A stretch of 50,382 nt of DNA from Gammaproteobacteria bacterium (lineage in GTDB: Bacteria; Pseudomonadota; Gammaproteobacteria; GCA-001735895). Position numbers and translations under genes: made by a program. The DNA lies in the NCBI GenBank assembly GCA_024232855.1, contig JAAEPH010000264.1, forward strand, positions 1 to 50,382. The letters run 5' to 3'. The notes beneath the pieces are model-generated. The model made no database searches, was not told the origin of the DNA, and was given only the letters and a program-made list of their open reading frames with translations. Position 1 is the stretch's first letter, and the number at the start of each line of letters is the position of its first letter. Shown piece by piece: positions 16,613 through 24,750 of the stretch.

Positions 16613-17047
16613 ATGTCTGAAACATATGTGGTTGGTATCGATGGCAGCGAGGGCAGCGTTCGCGCCGTTCAATTTGCCGTGGACCACGCCTCGAAAACAA
16701 AAGCCGTTGTCAAGGTCATTCACGTTCTGGAGTGGTCGCCGTATACTTTTCTGACCAACGAGGAATTGGCTGAACGTCACAAACGACGAAGGGAGGAGCT
16801 GGAGCGGGCAAAAACCGCAATAGTCGATCTTGTCGTTAAAAAAATCAATGAACAAGACGTATCGATCGAAGGAGAGGTACGTTATGGACATGTCGCGGAA
16901 CAGTTGCAGCAATACTGTGAAGAAACCGGTGCCGGCCACATGTACATTGGACGTCATGGCGGTGGGGCAATATCTACGCGAATATTCGGTTCAGTGCCCG
17001 GTGCCCTGGTACAGATTTCCAATGTCCCGGTTACCGTAGTTCCATAA
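16613..17047 (+). CDS. universal stress protein (UspA family)
   Basis: This single Usp domain of 144 residues begins [22 protein letters not shown], the usual first strand and helix. It ends with the nucleotide-binding pattern G-x2-G-x9-G-[ST] ([23 protein letters not shown]) and a terminal VPVTVVP strand, so it should bind ATP. A GGAGG RBS lies 6 bp upstream. It is encoded 50 bp upstream of the AGCS symporter, probably in one transcript. Usp proteins next to transporters often modulate them or respond to the same stress; that link is inference here. Confidence 0.9.
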   Translation: MSETYVVGIDGSEGSVRAVQFAVDHASKTKAVVKVIHVLEWSPYTFLTNEELAERHKRRREELERAKTAIVDLVVKKINEQDVSIEGEVRYGHVAEQLQQYCEETGAGHMYIGRHGGGAISTRIFGSVPGALVQISNVPVTVVP

Positions 17048-17097
17048 CAAACATTACGAAATTAATAAATAATCGAACACAAATTAGGAGGATAATT

Positions 17098-18651
17098 ATG
17101 AAAATCTGGAAAATGACGATTGTCTGGTTGATCAGTATTTGCACCCCGGGCGTGGTATTCGCCCAGGACGCTGATAGATCAATCGATCAGATAATAAGTG
17201 AGGCGGTCGCTCCGGTGATCTACCCGTTCGTAGGCGCGGTCTTTTCCCCGATGCCCGGCTCGGAAGCGATATTCGGCACCTCATTTCCGTGGATCGTGGG
17301 GTGGTTGGTAGTTGCCGCTACAATTTTCACCATTTATTTCGGGTTCATCCAGTTCAGGGGGTTTAAACACTCGATTGAGCTGGTGCGCGGGGATTATCTC
17401 GATCCCAACGACGCCGGTGAGGTAACCCCGTTCCAGGCGCTGTGTACGGCGTTATCCGGCACGGTGGGCCTGGGGAACATAGCCGGCGTCGGCGTTGCCG
17501 TAGCCATCGGTGGACCCGGGGCGACATTCTGGATGATCCTGGCTGGATTACTGGGTATGGCCGCGAAGTTCACCGAGTGTACCCTCGGCGTACATTATCG
17601 AAATGAATACGAGGATGGCTCCGTTTCCGGTGGTCCGATGTACTACCTGTCAAAAGGCCTTAGCGAGCGCGGCATGGCCGGGTTTGGCAAGTTTCTGGCG
17701 GTATTCTTCGCGATTTGCTGTATCGGTGGTGCCTTTGGTGGTGGAAACATGTTTCAGGCCAACCAGTCCGCGCAGCAGATTTCAACCATTTTCCCATTCT
17801 TCGCCGACAAGGGCTGGTTGTTCGGGCTCATAATGGCGGTGCTTCTCGGGGTCGTGATCATTGGCGGAATCAAGTCCATCGCCCGCGTAACCGAGAAAGT
17901 CGTACCGTTCATGGCGGCTATTTACGTGGGTTCGGCGATAGTGATCATTCTGTTGAATATTGGATCGGTCGGTGATGCTTTTTCCGCGATCATCAGCGGT
18001 GCATTCGCCCCGACAGCGGTTGCGGGCGGTGCGGTAGGCGCATTGATCCAGGGCTTCAAGCGGGCCGCGTTTTCCAATGAAGCCGGTATCGGTTCAGCCT
18101 CGATCGCGCACTCGGCGGTACAGACCAAGCATCCCGCAACGGAAGGTTATGTTGCGCTGCTGGAGCCTTTCATCGACACCGTGATTATCTGTACCATGAC
18201 ATCGCTGGTCATCACCATTACCGGTTCCTGGATACCCCAGGGTCAGGAAGGTCATCTTGCCGGTATCGCACTAACCTCAAAGGCATTTTCCTCGACATGG
18301 GGTGGATTCGTCTATGTGCTGGCGCTGGCCGCGGTTCTGTTTGCCTTTTCCACGATGTTGTCCTGGTCCTATTACGGGCTGAAAGCCTGGACTTACCTGT
18401 TCGGTGAAGGGGCAACAAAGGAACTTGTATTCAAGGTGCTTTTCTGTGTCTTTGTTATCCTCGGCGCTTCCATGAGCCTAGGCCCGGTCATCGACTTTTC
18501 CGATGCGATGATCTTTACCATGGCGATATTCAACATCATTGGTTTGTATATCCTGATGCCAAAGGTGAAGGAATTGCTGCGTGATTATCAGACCAGGCTG
18601 GCTTCCGGCGAGTTCAAGAATGTCAGAAAGGAGGCTAAGGCTTCCGCGTAA
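17098..18651 (+). CDS. sodium:alanine/glycine symporter (AGCS family)
   Basis: This 517-residue inner-membrane protein has an N-terminal hydrophobic segment that could be a signal peptide (cleavage near VVFAQDADR) followed by about ten membrane helices. Family signatures include [26 protein letters not shown] near residue 120, [23 protein letters not shown] and [20 protein letters not shown] near residue 320. The family couples Na+ entry to uptake of alanine, glycine or related amino acids. An AGGAGG RBS precedes the ATG at 17098. It is cotranscribed with the Usp gene and followed by a series of hairpins. Confidence 0.93.
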   Translation: MKIWKMTIVWLISICTPGVVFAQDADRSIDQIISEAVAPVIYPFVGAVFSPMPGSEAIFGTSFPWIVGWLVVAATIFTIYFGFIQFRGFKHSIELVRGDYLDPNDAGEVTPFQALCTALSGTVGLGNIAGVGVAVAIGGPGATFWMILAGLLGMAAKFTECTLGVHYRNEYEDGSVSGGPMYYLSKGLSERGMAGFGKFLAVFFAICCIGGAFGGGNMFQANQSAQQISTIFPFFADKGWLFGLIMAVLLGVVIIGGIKSIARVTEKVVPFMAAIYVGSAIVIILLNIGSVGDAFSAIISGAFAPTAVAGGAVGALIQGFKRAAFSNEAGIGSASIAHSAVQTKHPATEGYVALLEPFIDTVIICTMTSLVITITGSWIPQGQEGHLAGIALTSKAFSSTWGGFVYVLALAAVLFAFSTMLSWSYYGLKAWTYLFGEGATKELVFKVLFCVFVILGASMSLGPVIDFSDAMIFTMAIFNIIGLYILMPKVKELLRDYQTRLASGEFKNVRKEAKASA

Positions 18652-18671
18652 TATCGGGCGAAATGGTTGCG

Positions 18672-18707
18672 ATGCTAATTTTCCGTGGAGAACGGAAAAT
18701 TTAGCAT
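18672..18707 (+). terminator. intrinsic terminator downstream of the symporter
   Basis: ATGCTAATTTTCCGT (18672-18686) pairs with ACGGAAAATTTAGCAT (18692-18707) around a 5-nt loop with a single bulge. A run of T follows at 18715-18721. It lies 20 bp after the AGCS stop. Confidence 0.75.
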
Positions 18708-18743
18708 ACCGACCGTTTTTTTATCGGAACGATGGGAGAGCGG

Positions 18744-18770
18744 ATAGCGATCGATTGATGCTGTCCTGCA
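18744..18770 (+). repeat. 27-bp repeat, copy 2
   Basis: ATAGCGATCGATTGA plus 12 further bases; the partner of 16534-16560, 2210 bp away in direct orientation. Confidence 0.6.
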
Positions 18771-18808
18771 ACGGGAAAGCATTTTTCCTCCCTGTAGTCG
18801 TTAAACAT

Positions 18809-18839
18809 AAAATCCGCAGTAGATTCAACTGAGGATTTT
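18809..18839 (+). other. hairpin preceding a terminator
   Basis: AAAATCCGCAGT (18809-18820) pairs with ACTGAGGATTTT (18828-18839) around a 7-nt loop with one mismatch. It is followed 12 nt later by a canonical terminator. The tandem could be the 3' part of a small RNA or an antitermination structure. Confidence 0.45.
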
Positions 18840-18850
18840 AGGTTAAATCC

Positions 18851-18876
18851 AAGGGCTTGCAGCAATGCAAGCCCTT
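18851..18876 (+). terminator. canonical intrinsic terminator with GCAA tetraloop
   Basis: AAGGGCTTGCA (18851-18861), loop GCAA, then TGCAAGCCCTT (18866-18876), followed by TTTCCTTT. The 11-bp GC-rich stem, GNRA loop and T-tract make this the clearest terminator in the window. The nearest upstream gene already has its own terminator, so another transcript may end here. Confidence 0.85.
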
Positions 18877-18926
18877 TTTCCTTTACGGCGTCCGCACGAC
18901 TGCATGGATGCGGCGTTCCGGCGTTT

Positions 18927-18991
18927 CGAGATACGCGGGCTAGGTATCGGAGCAATTGCCGAGTAGGAAATCGGCGAGATATGCGGATTAG
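18927..18991 (+). repeat. dispersed short repeat, two tandem copies
   Basis: A partial copy CGAGATACGCGGGCTAGG (18927-18944) and a fuller copy (18963-18991, core CGGCGAGATATGCGGATTAG) lie 36 bp apart. Related copies occur at 23924, 33055, 36754 and 38044. Consensus core: CGGYGAGATATGCGGGCTAG. Confidence 0.65.
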
Positions 18992-18996
18992 TTAAT

Positions 18997-19116
18997 CTAC
19001 CCCCACCTCAGGTCGAATGCGTTGCAACAATCTTCACGCGCCGAACGGGTGATTTCATGCAGCAGAACCTGGGTGGTTGGCTTCCAGTCGGCCTTTTCTG
19101 GTAACTCTGGAGGCAC
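18997..19116 (-). CDS. possible small protein translationally coupled to the ABC permease
   Basis: A 39-residue ORF starts at GTG (19114-19116), which overlaps the permease stop as TAGTG. It begins MPPELPEKADWKPTTQVLLH and continues with a charged stretch including EITRSARED and CCNAF. The balanced residue composition and stop-start overlap look like a genuine gene, and its strand and position fit the ABC operon. No function is recognised, and a short length by chance cannot be excluded. Confidence 0.4.
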   Translation of the reverse strand: MPPELPEKADWKPTTQVLLHEITRSAREDCCNAFDLRWG

Positions 19117-19958
19117 TACTTCTGTCGTGATCCAATAAATTGGGTGGCCAGTAACAGCGTGGTCGATACCAGGATCATGATAGTGGAGATGGCGGCGATG
19201 GTTGGATCAATAAAATCACGCAAGGCCGCGAACATGTGTTTTGTCAGTGTTGCATTCGACCCGCCGGAAACAAAGATCGCGATGATGACCTCGTCAAATG
19301 AGGTAAGAAACGACAGCAGCGCCGCAGTTACGATGGAGAATTTAATCTGTGGCAAAGTGATGGCGAAAAAGGCCCTTACCCGCGTTGCGCCCAGGCTTCG
19401 GGCGACGCGTTCCTGGTCCAGGTCATAGCTGCGCAGCGCCGATGTAATGACGATCATCACGAGCGGAGCGGCGAGCACGGTATGGGCCATGACCAGCCCG
19501 GTGATCGTATTGTTAAGGCCGACACGCCCGTAGGCGTAAAAGGTACCGATCGCGATCAGAATAACGGGCACGATCATCGGTGTAATAAGGAAAACAAAAA
19601 TAGCCCTGGCCGCGCGATGCCCGGATACGAACAGTGCATAGGCTGCCATGGTTCCGACCGGGGTTGCCACCAGCATGGTCAATACACCGACCTGTAACGA
19701 GGTCACCGTAGCGCGCATCCACTTCGGTGACTCGAGGTAGACGATATACCAGCGATCGGACCAATGGCTGGGAGGGAATTCCAGGTACTGCGAATCGGAA
19801 AAAGACATCGGGATGACGATAAAGGTCGGGATCACCAGGAGCAACATGATGATCGCAGCCAGCACATACAGCCACAGCCGGTTGCCATGGGTGATCTGGG
19901 TATCCGAAGCAGGTTTTTGCCACCAGCGCATATCAGTGTTTACCGAAAAGCGCGGCAT
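19116..19958 (-). CDS. ABC transporter permease, PotC-like
   Basis: This 280-residue inner-membrane protein has about six helices. The first spans about residues 28-50, and the EAA-loop region is near SLGATRVRAFFAITLPQIK (about residues 190-208), which docks with the ATPase. It belongs to the spermidine/putrescine (PotC, binding-protein-dependent MalFG) permease family. It overlaps the upstream permease gene by 26 nt. With its three partners it would import a polyamine, a related cationic compound or another small organic ligand. Confidence 0.9.
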   Translation of the reverse strand: MPRFSVNTDMRWWQKPASDTQITHGNRLWLYVLAAIIMLLLVIPTFIVIPMSFSDSQYLEFPPSHWSDRWYIVYLESPKWMRATVTSLQVGVLTMLVATPVGTMAAYALFVSGHRAARAIFVFLITPMIVPVILIAIGTFYAYGRVGLNNTITGLVMAHTVLAAPLVMIVITSALRSYDLDQERVARSLGATRVRAFFAITLPQIKFSIVTAALLSFLTSFDEVIIAIFVSGGSNATLTKHMFAALRDFIDPTIAAISTIMILVSTTLLLATQFIGSRQK

Positions 19959-20841
19959 CGAGTTTCAGAAACCGTCCCGCCAGGTACAGAATTACGATTG
20001 TTGCCACCAGTAGCACCACGCCGAGCGCGCTTGCCGCACCCCAGTTGAACTGGTTTTCGAGAATTGCCGTGATCTGGGTGGCCACCATTACCACGCGCCC
20101 GCCCCCGAGCACTGCCGGGGTGACGTAGAATCCCAGGCAGAGAACAAAAACGATCAACGATCCGGCAACCATTCCGGATAACGACAAGGGGAAATAAATC
20201 TTCCAGAAGGATTGTATCGGCGATGCGCCGAGATTGGCGGCCGCGTGCATCATGTCGCGTTCGATTTTTCGCATCGACCCGTACAGCGGTAATACGAGAA
20301 AGGGCAGCATGATGTGGGCCATGCCGATGAGCGTGCCCGTCATGTTGTGGACCAGCTTGATCGGTGTCTCCCAGAGGCCCGCCGAGATCGCGAAATCGTT
20401 GAGAATTCCATTCTTTTGCAACAGGACAAGCCAGGCGTAGGTGCGCACCAGCAGGGACGTCCAGAAAGGCAACAACACCGCCAGCATGAAAAACCCGGCC
20501 AGGCGTTGCGGCAGCATCGCCAGGAAATAGGCCAGGGGGTAACCGATCAGGATGCACAGCAGCGTTGTCAGAATGCTGACCTGGAAGGTTGTCACGAATA
20601 CGCGCGCGTAGGATTTGTACTCGATCATCTTGCGGTAATGTTCGAGTGAGAATTGTCCGTCGCCGCCAATAAAGGACAGGTAAAACAACCAGCCGACCGG
20701 AATCAGTATGATTGCGACGATCATCAGGAAAGCGGGCGTTGCCAGGCTGAGCAGCATGCGTTGTTCGCGAATGCCCTGGCTCCTGAGCTGATTTTCATTC
20801 GGGAGCCCGGGGTCGACTTCATTTTCGATCGCTGTGTTCAT
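19933..20841 (-). CDS. ABC transporter permease, PotB-like
   Basis: This 302-residue membrane protein has a first helix at about residues 31-53 after a polar N-terminus and an EAA-loop near NLGASPIQSFWKIYFPLSL (about 213-231). It is of the PotB class. The start overlaps the ATPase stop by 4 nt (20838-20841) and its end overlaps the PotC-like gene, so the permeases and ATPase are made as a coupled set. Confidence 0.9.
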   Translation of the reverse strand: MNTAIENEVDPGLPNENQLRSQGIREQRMLLSLATPAFLMIVAIILIPVGWLFYLSFIGGDGQFSLEHYRKMIEYKSYARVFVTTFQVSILTTLLCILIGYPLAYFLAMLPQRLAGFFMLAVLLPFWTSLLVRTYAWLVLLQKNGILNDFAISAGLWETPIKLVHNMTGTLIGMAHIMLPFLVLPLYGSMRKIERDMMHAAANLGASPIQSFWKIYFPLSLSGMVAGSLIVFVLCLGFYVTPAVLGGGRVVMVATQITAILENQFNWGAASALGVVLLVATIVILYLAGRFLKLDAALFGKH

Positions 20842-21959
20842 TGATCGCTGGTCTGTGGAATGACAATGACATCCTGTCTGTTCAGGCCAAGGGAAACCGG
20901 ATCTCCCGGTCGCATGCTGTCCTGGGACGACGAAGAATCGGTACCGAAGCGGAACGATAGATCATGCGTATCGCTTATCGATGTCAGTGCAAAGGCCGTT
21001 TCGCCCTGAAACACGAATTCACGCACCTTGCCGGAAAAGGTGATGGTTTTATCCGCGTCGACGGTTTCATCGCCGATCATGAACAGGCGTTCGGGGCGAA
21101 CGAGCAATGCGTAATCCTTGCCTGTCTCCGTCTGATAGTCGGTTGCGATGAGGTGGTCTTCGAAATAAAGCTTGCCGGTGTCATCCCGCGTTAACGGCAG
21201 CATGGACGATTCACCGATAAAATCGGCGACGAAGCGGTTTACGGGCCGGTTGTAAATCGCGTGGGGCGTGTCAACCTGGGCCAGTTTGCCGTCATTGATG
21301 ACCGCGATACGATCCGACATAGTAAGTGCCTCACGCTGGTCGTGGGTCACGTAGACGGTCGTGACACCAAGCTGTTCATGCAGGTGCTTGAGTTCGATTT
21401 GCATTTGTTCGCGCAGCTTTTTATCAAGCGCGGAAAGGGGTTCGTCCATCAGCAGGATTCTAGGGCGAAAGACGAAGGCTCGCGCGAGCGCAACCCGTTG
21501 GCGTTGACCCCCGGAAAGCTGGTCGATGCCGCGCTCACCGAGATCGGATAACTGCACGGTGGCCAGTGCGTCTGCGACGCGCTGCGCAGTTTCTTCTGCG
21601 CCGGTACCGCGCAGTTTCAGGGGAAACGCAATATTCTCTGCGACCGTCATATGTGGAAACAGGGCGTAGCTCTGGAACACCATGCCCACATTGCGTCGAT
21701 GCGGCGGCGTCAGAATCATTTCGGTGTCGGCAAAGCGAATGCTTCCCGCATCCGGTCTGTTGAATCCGGCGATGGCCATTAATAGCGTGGTTTTTCCGGA
21801 GCCTGACGGTCCTAACAGGGTGAGGAATTCGCCGCTCCTGACCTCGAGGTCTACGTTATTGAGCGCGTACATCCGGCCATACTTTTTAGTCAGGCCCTGA
21901 ATGTGTATGGGTAATGCCGACGCTTTGGTCGACGACTGGTCATCAGGATGGCTTGCCAC
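20838..21959 (-). CDS. ABC transporter ATP-binding protein, PotA-like
   Basis: The protein has 373 residues. Walker A is GPSGSGKTT near residue 51, the Q-loop is in VFQSYALFPHMT, the signature is LSGGQRQR near 149, Walker B is ILLMDEPLSALD near 168, and the H-loop is in VTHDQREA. A C-terminal TOBE domain (about 290-368) is typical of polyamine and ferric-ion importers. The start is GTG at 21959 with GGAG upstream. It energises import by the two adjacent permeases. Confidence 0.93.
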   Translation of the reverse strand: MASHPDDQSSTKASALPIHIQGLTKKYGRMYALNNVDLEVRSGEFLTLLGPSGSGKTTLLMAIAGFNRPDAGSIRFADTEMILTPPHRRNVGMVFQSYALFPHMTVAENIAFPLKLRGTGAEETAQRVADALATVQLSDLGERGIDQLSGGQRQRVALARAFVFRPRILLMDEPLSALDKKLREQMQIELKHLHEQLGVTTVYVTHDQREALTMSDRIAVINDGKLAQVDTPHAIYNRPVNRFVADFIGESSMLPLTRDDTGKLYFEDHLIATDYQTETGKDYALLVRPERLFMIGDETVDADKTITFSGKVREFVFQGETAFALTSISDTHDLSFRFGTDSSSSQDSMRPGDPVSLGLNRQDVIVIPQTSDQ

Positions 21960-22026
21960 AGGCGGGGCTCCAATAGCCGTGGTTGCCGGACGGCGAAAGC
22001 GCCCGGCAACCGGTTGGCGTTTGTTG

Positions 22027-23115
22027 TTATTCGCTCATCATTTCCATGTAAAGTTCGAGCGCTTCGGTTCTGTGCTTCGCATAGAAGTCCAGGCTCACGG
22101 GGAGCATCATCGGGACATTCTTGGGATGGGAAGGCAGAGACTCGATCAACTCTTTGGGAGCGGTTGTCACCTCGTAGGCCTTTTTATTGGTCGGTCCGTA
22201 GGTAATGTGGAAGGGAAGGTTCGCCTGGTATTCGGGTTTGGATATCTCGGCCAGGAATTTCATCGCGGTATCCTTGTTTGGAGCGCCTTTTACCATTGCC
22301 ATGCAGTCGAAATCATACAATGCCTGGTTGAAGGTATAACCGACCTTGGCACCGTCTTTTTTGGCATTGTCGAAGCGACCGTTCCAGCCGGTGGTCATGT
22401 CAACTTCGGCGTCCTTCATCAGTTGGGCCTGTTGTGCACCCGATCCCCAGAATACGGCGATATGCGGTTTGAGCTCGCGAATCTTGTCGACTGCACGCTT
22501 CATCCCGGCGGTGGTGGAGAGCACTTCATACACTTTCTCCGGTGGGACACCGTCTGCCATCAGGGCCGGTTCGAGTGCGCCATCGACGTTGTTCGCTCGA
22601 TAGGCGCGGGTGCCCGGAAATTTTTCCACATCCCAGAAATCAGCCCATGAATTGGGTGCACCGGGACTGCCAGGCTGGCCATATTTGTCCGTGTTCCAGG
22701 ACATTACGGTAGCGAAAACGTCGGTCCCGACGCAGTAATCGGTATACATGCCCGGAATGAAATCTGAAACATCGACAACACTGAAATCGATTTTTTCCAG
22801 ACAGCCCTTGGCAGCAGCGGCGGCCGAACCGCCCGACCCGGTAACGACCAGATCCCAGGAGACCGCTCTGGATTCAACCTGTAAACAGGCCTTTGACATG
22901 CTAGCTCCTGATTCCCGGTTGATAGCAATACCGGAATTCTTTGATGCGTCGTTAAAAAGCGCCGCATCCTGTGCCGCGCCATAACTTCCACCCCAGGAAA
23001 CCACTGTAACAGGGTCGGCAGCCGATAGACCTGTCGCAAAGGTCGCGGCCGCGACCAGCCCGGCGACCAGCGCCGCTGAACGGATTCGTTGAGCCGGATT
23101 TGAAAATTTATACAT
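22027..23115 (-). CDS. periplasmic substrate-binding protein, PotD/PotF-like
   Basis: This 362-residue binding protein has a signal peptide (cleavage near GLSAADPVTV). It then has the family opening VVSWGGSYGAAQDAA, a lobe with WDLVVTGSG near residue 90, and NSWADFWDVEKFPGTRA near 160. I used the ATG at 23115 because AGGAGG lies 7 bp upstream and the signal peptide follows directly; an open frame extends to 23181 but lacks support. First gene of the ABC operon. Binding proteins of this group (type 2, PBP2 polyamine-like) take polyamines but also other small cations and carboxylates, so the ligand is undetermined. Confidence 0.9.
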   Translation of the reverse strand: MYKFSNPAQRIRSAALVAGLVAAATFATGLSAADPVTVVSWGGSYGAAQDAALFNDASKNSGIAINRESGASMSKACLQVESRAVSWDLVVTGSGGSAAAAAKGCLEKIDFSVVDVSDFIPGMYTDYCVGTDVFATVMSWNTDKYGQPGSPGAPNSWADFWDVEKFPGTRAYRANNVDGALEPALMADGVPPEKVYEVLSTTAGMKRAVDKIRELKPHIAVFWGSGAQQAQLMKDAEVDMTTGWNGRFDNAKKDGAKVGYTFNQALYDFDCMAMVKGAPNKDTAMKFLAEISKPEYQANLPFHITYGPTNKKAYEVTTAPKELIESLPSHPKNVPMMLPVSLDFYAKHRTEALELYMEMMSE

Positions 23116-23252
23116 GACAGTCCTCCTATGAACTTGAATTATGGATTGGTTGTTTGCAGGAGTATGATAAAGAATAAACACCTGTTTGCAATGAATCCGT
23201 GGATATCGGTTCGGTTATTACCGAGTGAATCTGGCCCGCATCCGATGGAGTA

Positions 23253-23266
23253 TTGATTTGCATCAA
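23253..23266. promoter_or_regulatory. FNR/ANR box
   Basis: TTGAT-TTGC-ATCAA is a perfect match to the palindromic consensus TTGAT-N4-ATCAA. Its centre is about 52 bp upstream of the start codon at 23312, so it can serve as an activator site for the flavodoxin-fold gene. It is 138 bp from the start of the divergent ABC operon, which it might also affect. Confidence 0.85.
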
Positions 23267-23311
23267 GACTGAACCGGGATTATCTCTGTAGCTTCGTGCA
23301 CAGGAAGCTAA

Positions 23312-23926
23312 ATGACTAATCACTCTAGTAAAATACTGGTAATTAACGGTTCCTATCGTGTCGATGGTATTACCGATCAGGCTGTCGATGTGGCGATTAA
23401 AACGCTAGAAGAACTGGGTTCCGAAGTCGAAAGCGTGTTTCTGCGTGAATACAAGATCGAGTTCTGCTTCAATTGCCGGGAATGCACCCAACAACCAGGC
23501 GACATGCCCCGTGAGTGCGTCCAGCATGACGGCATGCAGAAACTGATTGAAAAGATTGAGCAGGCAGATGGCTATATTCTTGCCTCACCGACCAACTTTG
23601 GATCGGTTACCGCGATTTTCAAGCGTTTTATGGAACGGCTTATAGTCTATGCTTATTGGCCGTGGGAAAATAATTTTCCCGAGTTTCGCAAGGCAAATAC
23701 TCCAAGGAAGAAAGCGTTGCTGATTTCTTCCAGCGCGGCTCCGGGAATTTTCGGGCGCTGGAGGTATAGCACCATCAGCCAACTTAAAACGGCTGCACAA
23801 ACGATTGGTGCTGACTCTTCAGGCACCCTGTTTACCGGTTTGATAGGCAGAGATCCAGGCCCACAACTGCCCAGGAAGGTCGAAGCAAAGGCCAGGATAC
23901 TGGCTGCAAAACTGCTTAATCCCTAG
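23312..23926 (+). CDS. flavodoxin-fold NAD(P)H:FMN oxidoreductase / iron-sulfur flavoprotein-like
   Basis: This 204-residue protein of the NADPH-dependent FMN reductase superfamily has the FMN phosphate loop INGSYRVDGITDQ at about residues 12-24 and a flavin-contacting SPTNFGSVTAIFKRFMER at about 90-107. A cysteine cluster CFNCRECTQQ plus a later Cys (about residues 51-70) resembles the compact cluster motif of iron-sulfur flavoproteins. It is probably a redox enzyme expressed without oxygen, given the FNR box upstream. Its TAG stop lies inside a copy of the dispersed repeat. Substrate unknown. Confidence 0.82.
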   Translation: MTNHSSKILVINGSYRVDGITDQAVDVAIKTLEELGSEVESVFLREYKIEFCFNCRECTQQPGDMPRECVQHDGMQKLIEKIEQADGYILASPTNFGSVTAIFKRFMERLIVYAYWPWENNFPEFRKANTPRKKALLISSSAAPGIFGRWRYSTISQLKTAAQTIGADSSGTLFTGLIGRDPGPQLPRKVEAKARILAAKLLNP

Positions 23927-23951
23927 CCCGCATCGCTCACCGTTTTACGTC
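23924..23951 (-). repeat. dispersed short repeat, inverted copy
   Basis: On the minus strand it reads GACGTAAAACGGTGAGCGAT followed by GCGGGCTA. It overlaps the TAG stop of the flavodoxin-fold gene. Confidence 0.7.
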
Positions 23952-24213
23952 GCGAGGGCGTCGGGACAGAAATTTGCCAACGGGCATGTGATGCAAATAT
24001 TGTCACAAATGAATGTGTGGGCTCGTGGGCGTACGTTCCTGACCGTTCAGAGACTGCCCGGTCTAACCATTTCGGGCCTCACGAACGGCTGTTGTCGGTG
24101 AAGGTGGTCAGTCGGCTTCGGTCAAATCAGACACCTCCTGTAAGATCCGATACCCACTATTACGGTTTGTGATATAACTGTGCTCCCACGTTTGATAGCC
24201 GCAGCAGGAGATC
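23952..24213. other. intergenic region upstream of the formate dehydrogenase cluster
   Basis: There is no gene here. The region contains an imperfect palindrome TGTGA-N11-TCACA (23987-24007), whose spacing does not fit CRP. The RBS CAGGAG lies at about 24206. The formate dehydrogenase promoter must lie here, but no consensus is convincing. Confidence 0.5.
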
Positions 24214-24750
24214 ATGGACACGCTCGAAATGGACGATTTCGATCAGGCACTGCCCGATTCGCTGGCGATCGCGGTGGTGATGGAGAAGAAACCTTCATCG
24301 CATGCCTGGGCCGACTTTCGTTACGACGCGATCGGTGTGGTGGTGCAGGACGCCGGGGCGGAAGCGTCGATCAGCCGTATTTACCAGGATGGCGGTACCG
24401 AGCATTTCCTCGTCAGCGGCCTGAGCCTGCGCCTCCACCTCGATGAATGCGAAAGCTACTACCACAACCTGATGTCACCCGAACCGGGGTGCTTTATCGT
24501 TGCCGGCCAACCCGAGGGGGATGACGAAATGCCGGTGCCCTACCTGGTATCCCTGAGTTTCGACGAGGCGCACGCTTACCTCGAAGGGGATGAACAGGTC
24601 TATTCGGTCGAGATACCGGCACGGCTCTACAAGTGGGCGGAAGCTTACGTGCTGACGCATTACGTCGCTATCAAGAAAACCAGACGCAAGCTCAAAAACT
24701 GGAGCGAGACCGAAAAACCAGCAAATGCTCCGGAGAGCAAGTCTTCATGA
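24214..24750 (+). CDS. DUF3305 family protein, formate dehydrogenase accessory
   Basis: This 178-residue soluble protein is recognised as DUF3305 by W-x-x-x-R-Y-D-x-x-G-V-V near residue 30, FLVSGLSLRLHLDECESYYHNL near 70, and CFIVAGQPEGDDEMPVP near 95. It ends with a Lys-rich tail. No catalytic motif is visible. DUF3305 genes are found next to DUF3306 at the head of formate dehydrogenase clusters in Shewanella and other gammaproteobacteria, and an assembly or maturation role is assumed. Overlaps the next gene by 4 nt. Confidence 0.85.
   Translation: MDTLEMDDFDQALPDSLAIAVVMEKKPSSHAWADFRYDAIGVVVQDAGAEASISRIYQDGGTEHFLVSGLSLRLHLDECESYYHNLMSPEPGCFIVAGQPEGDDEMPVPYLVSLSFDEAHAYLEGDEQVYSVEIPARLYKWAEAYVLTHYVAIKKTRRKLKNWSETEKPANAPESKSS

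Larger units (their letters stand above)
18652..18996. other. hairpin-rich intergenic region between convergent transcripts
   Basis: The region holds three successive hairpins (18672-18707, 18809-18839, 18851-18876), the second copy of the 27-mer, and two tandem copies of the dispersed repeat. The first hairpin is followed by GTTTTTTT. No ORF here resembles a protein. Confidence 0.6.

Noticed and set aside
18734-18740. GGGAGAG, reminiscent of a glycine riboswitch near an AGCS transporter gene
   Set aside because: It lies downstream of the transporter, and the required CCGAAGG-like partner motif and helix arrangement are absent. None was found upstream of the gene either.
23987-24007. TGTGA...TCACA palindrome as a CRP site
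   Set aside because: The half-sites are separated by 11 bases instead of the 6 required for CRP.
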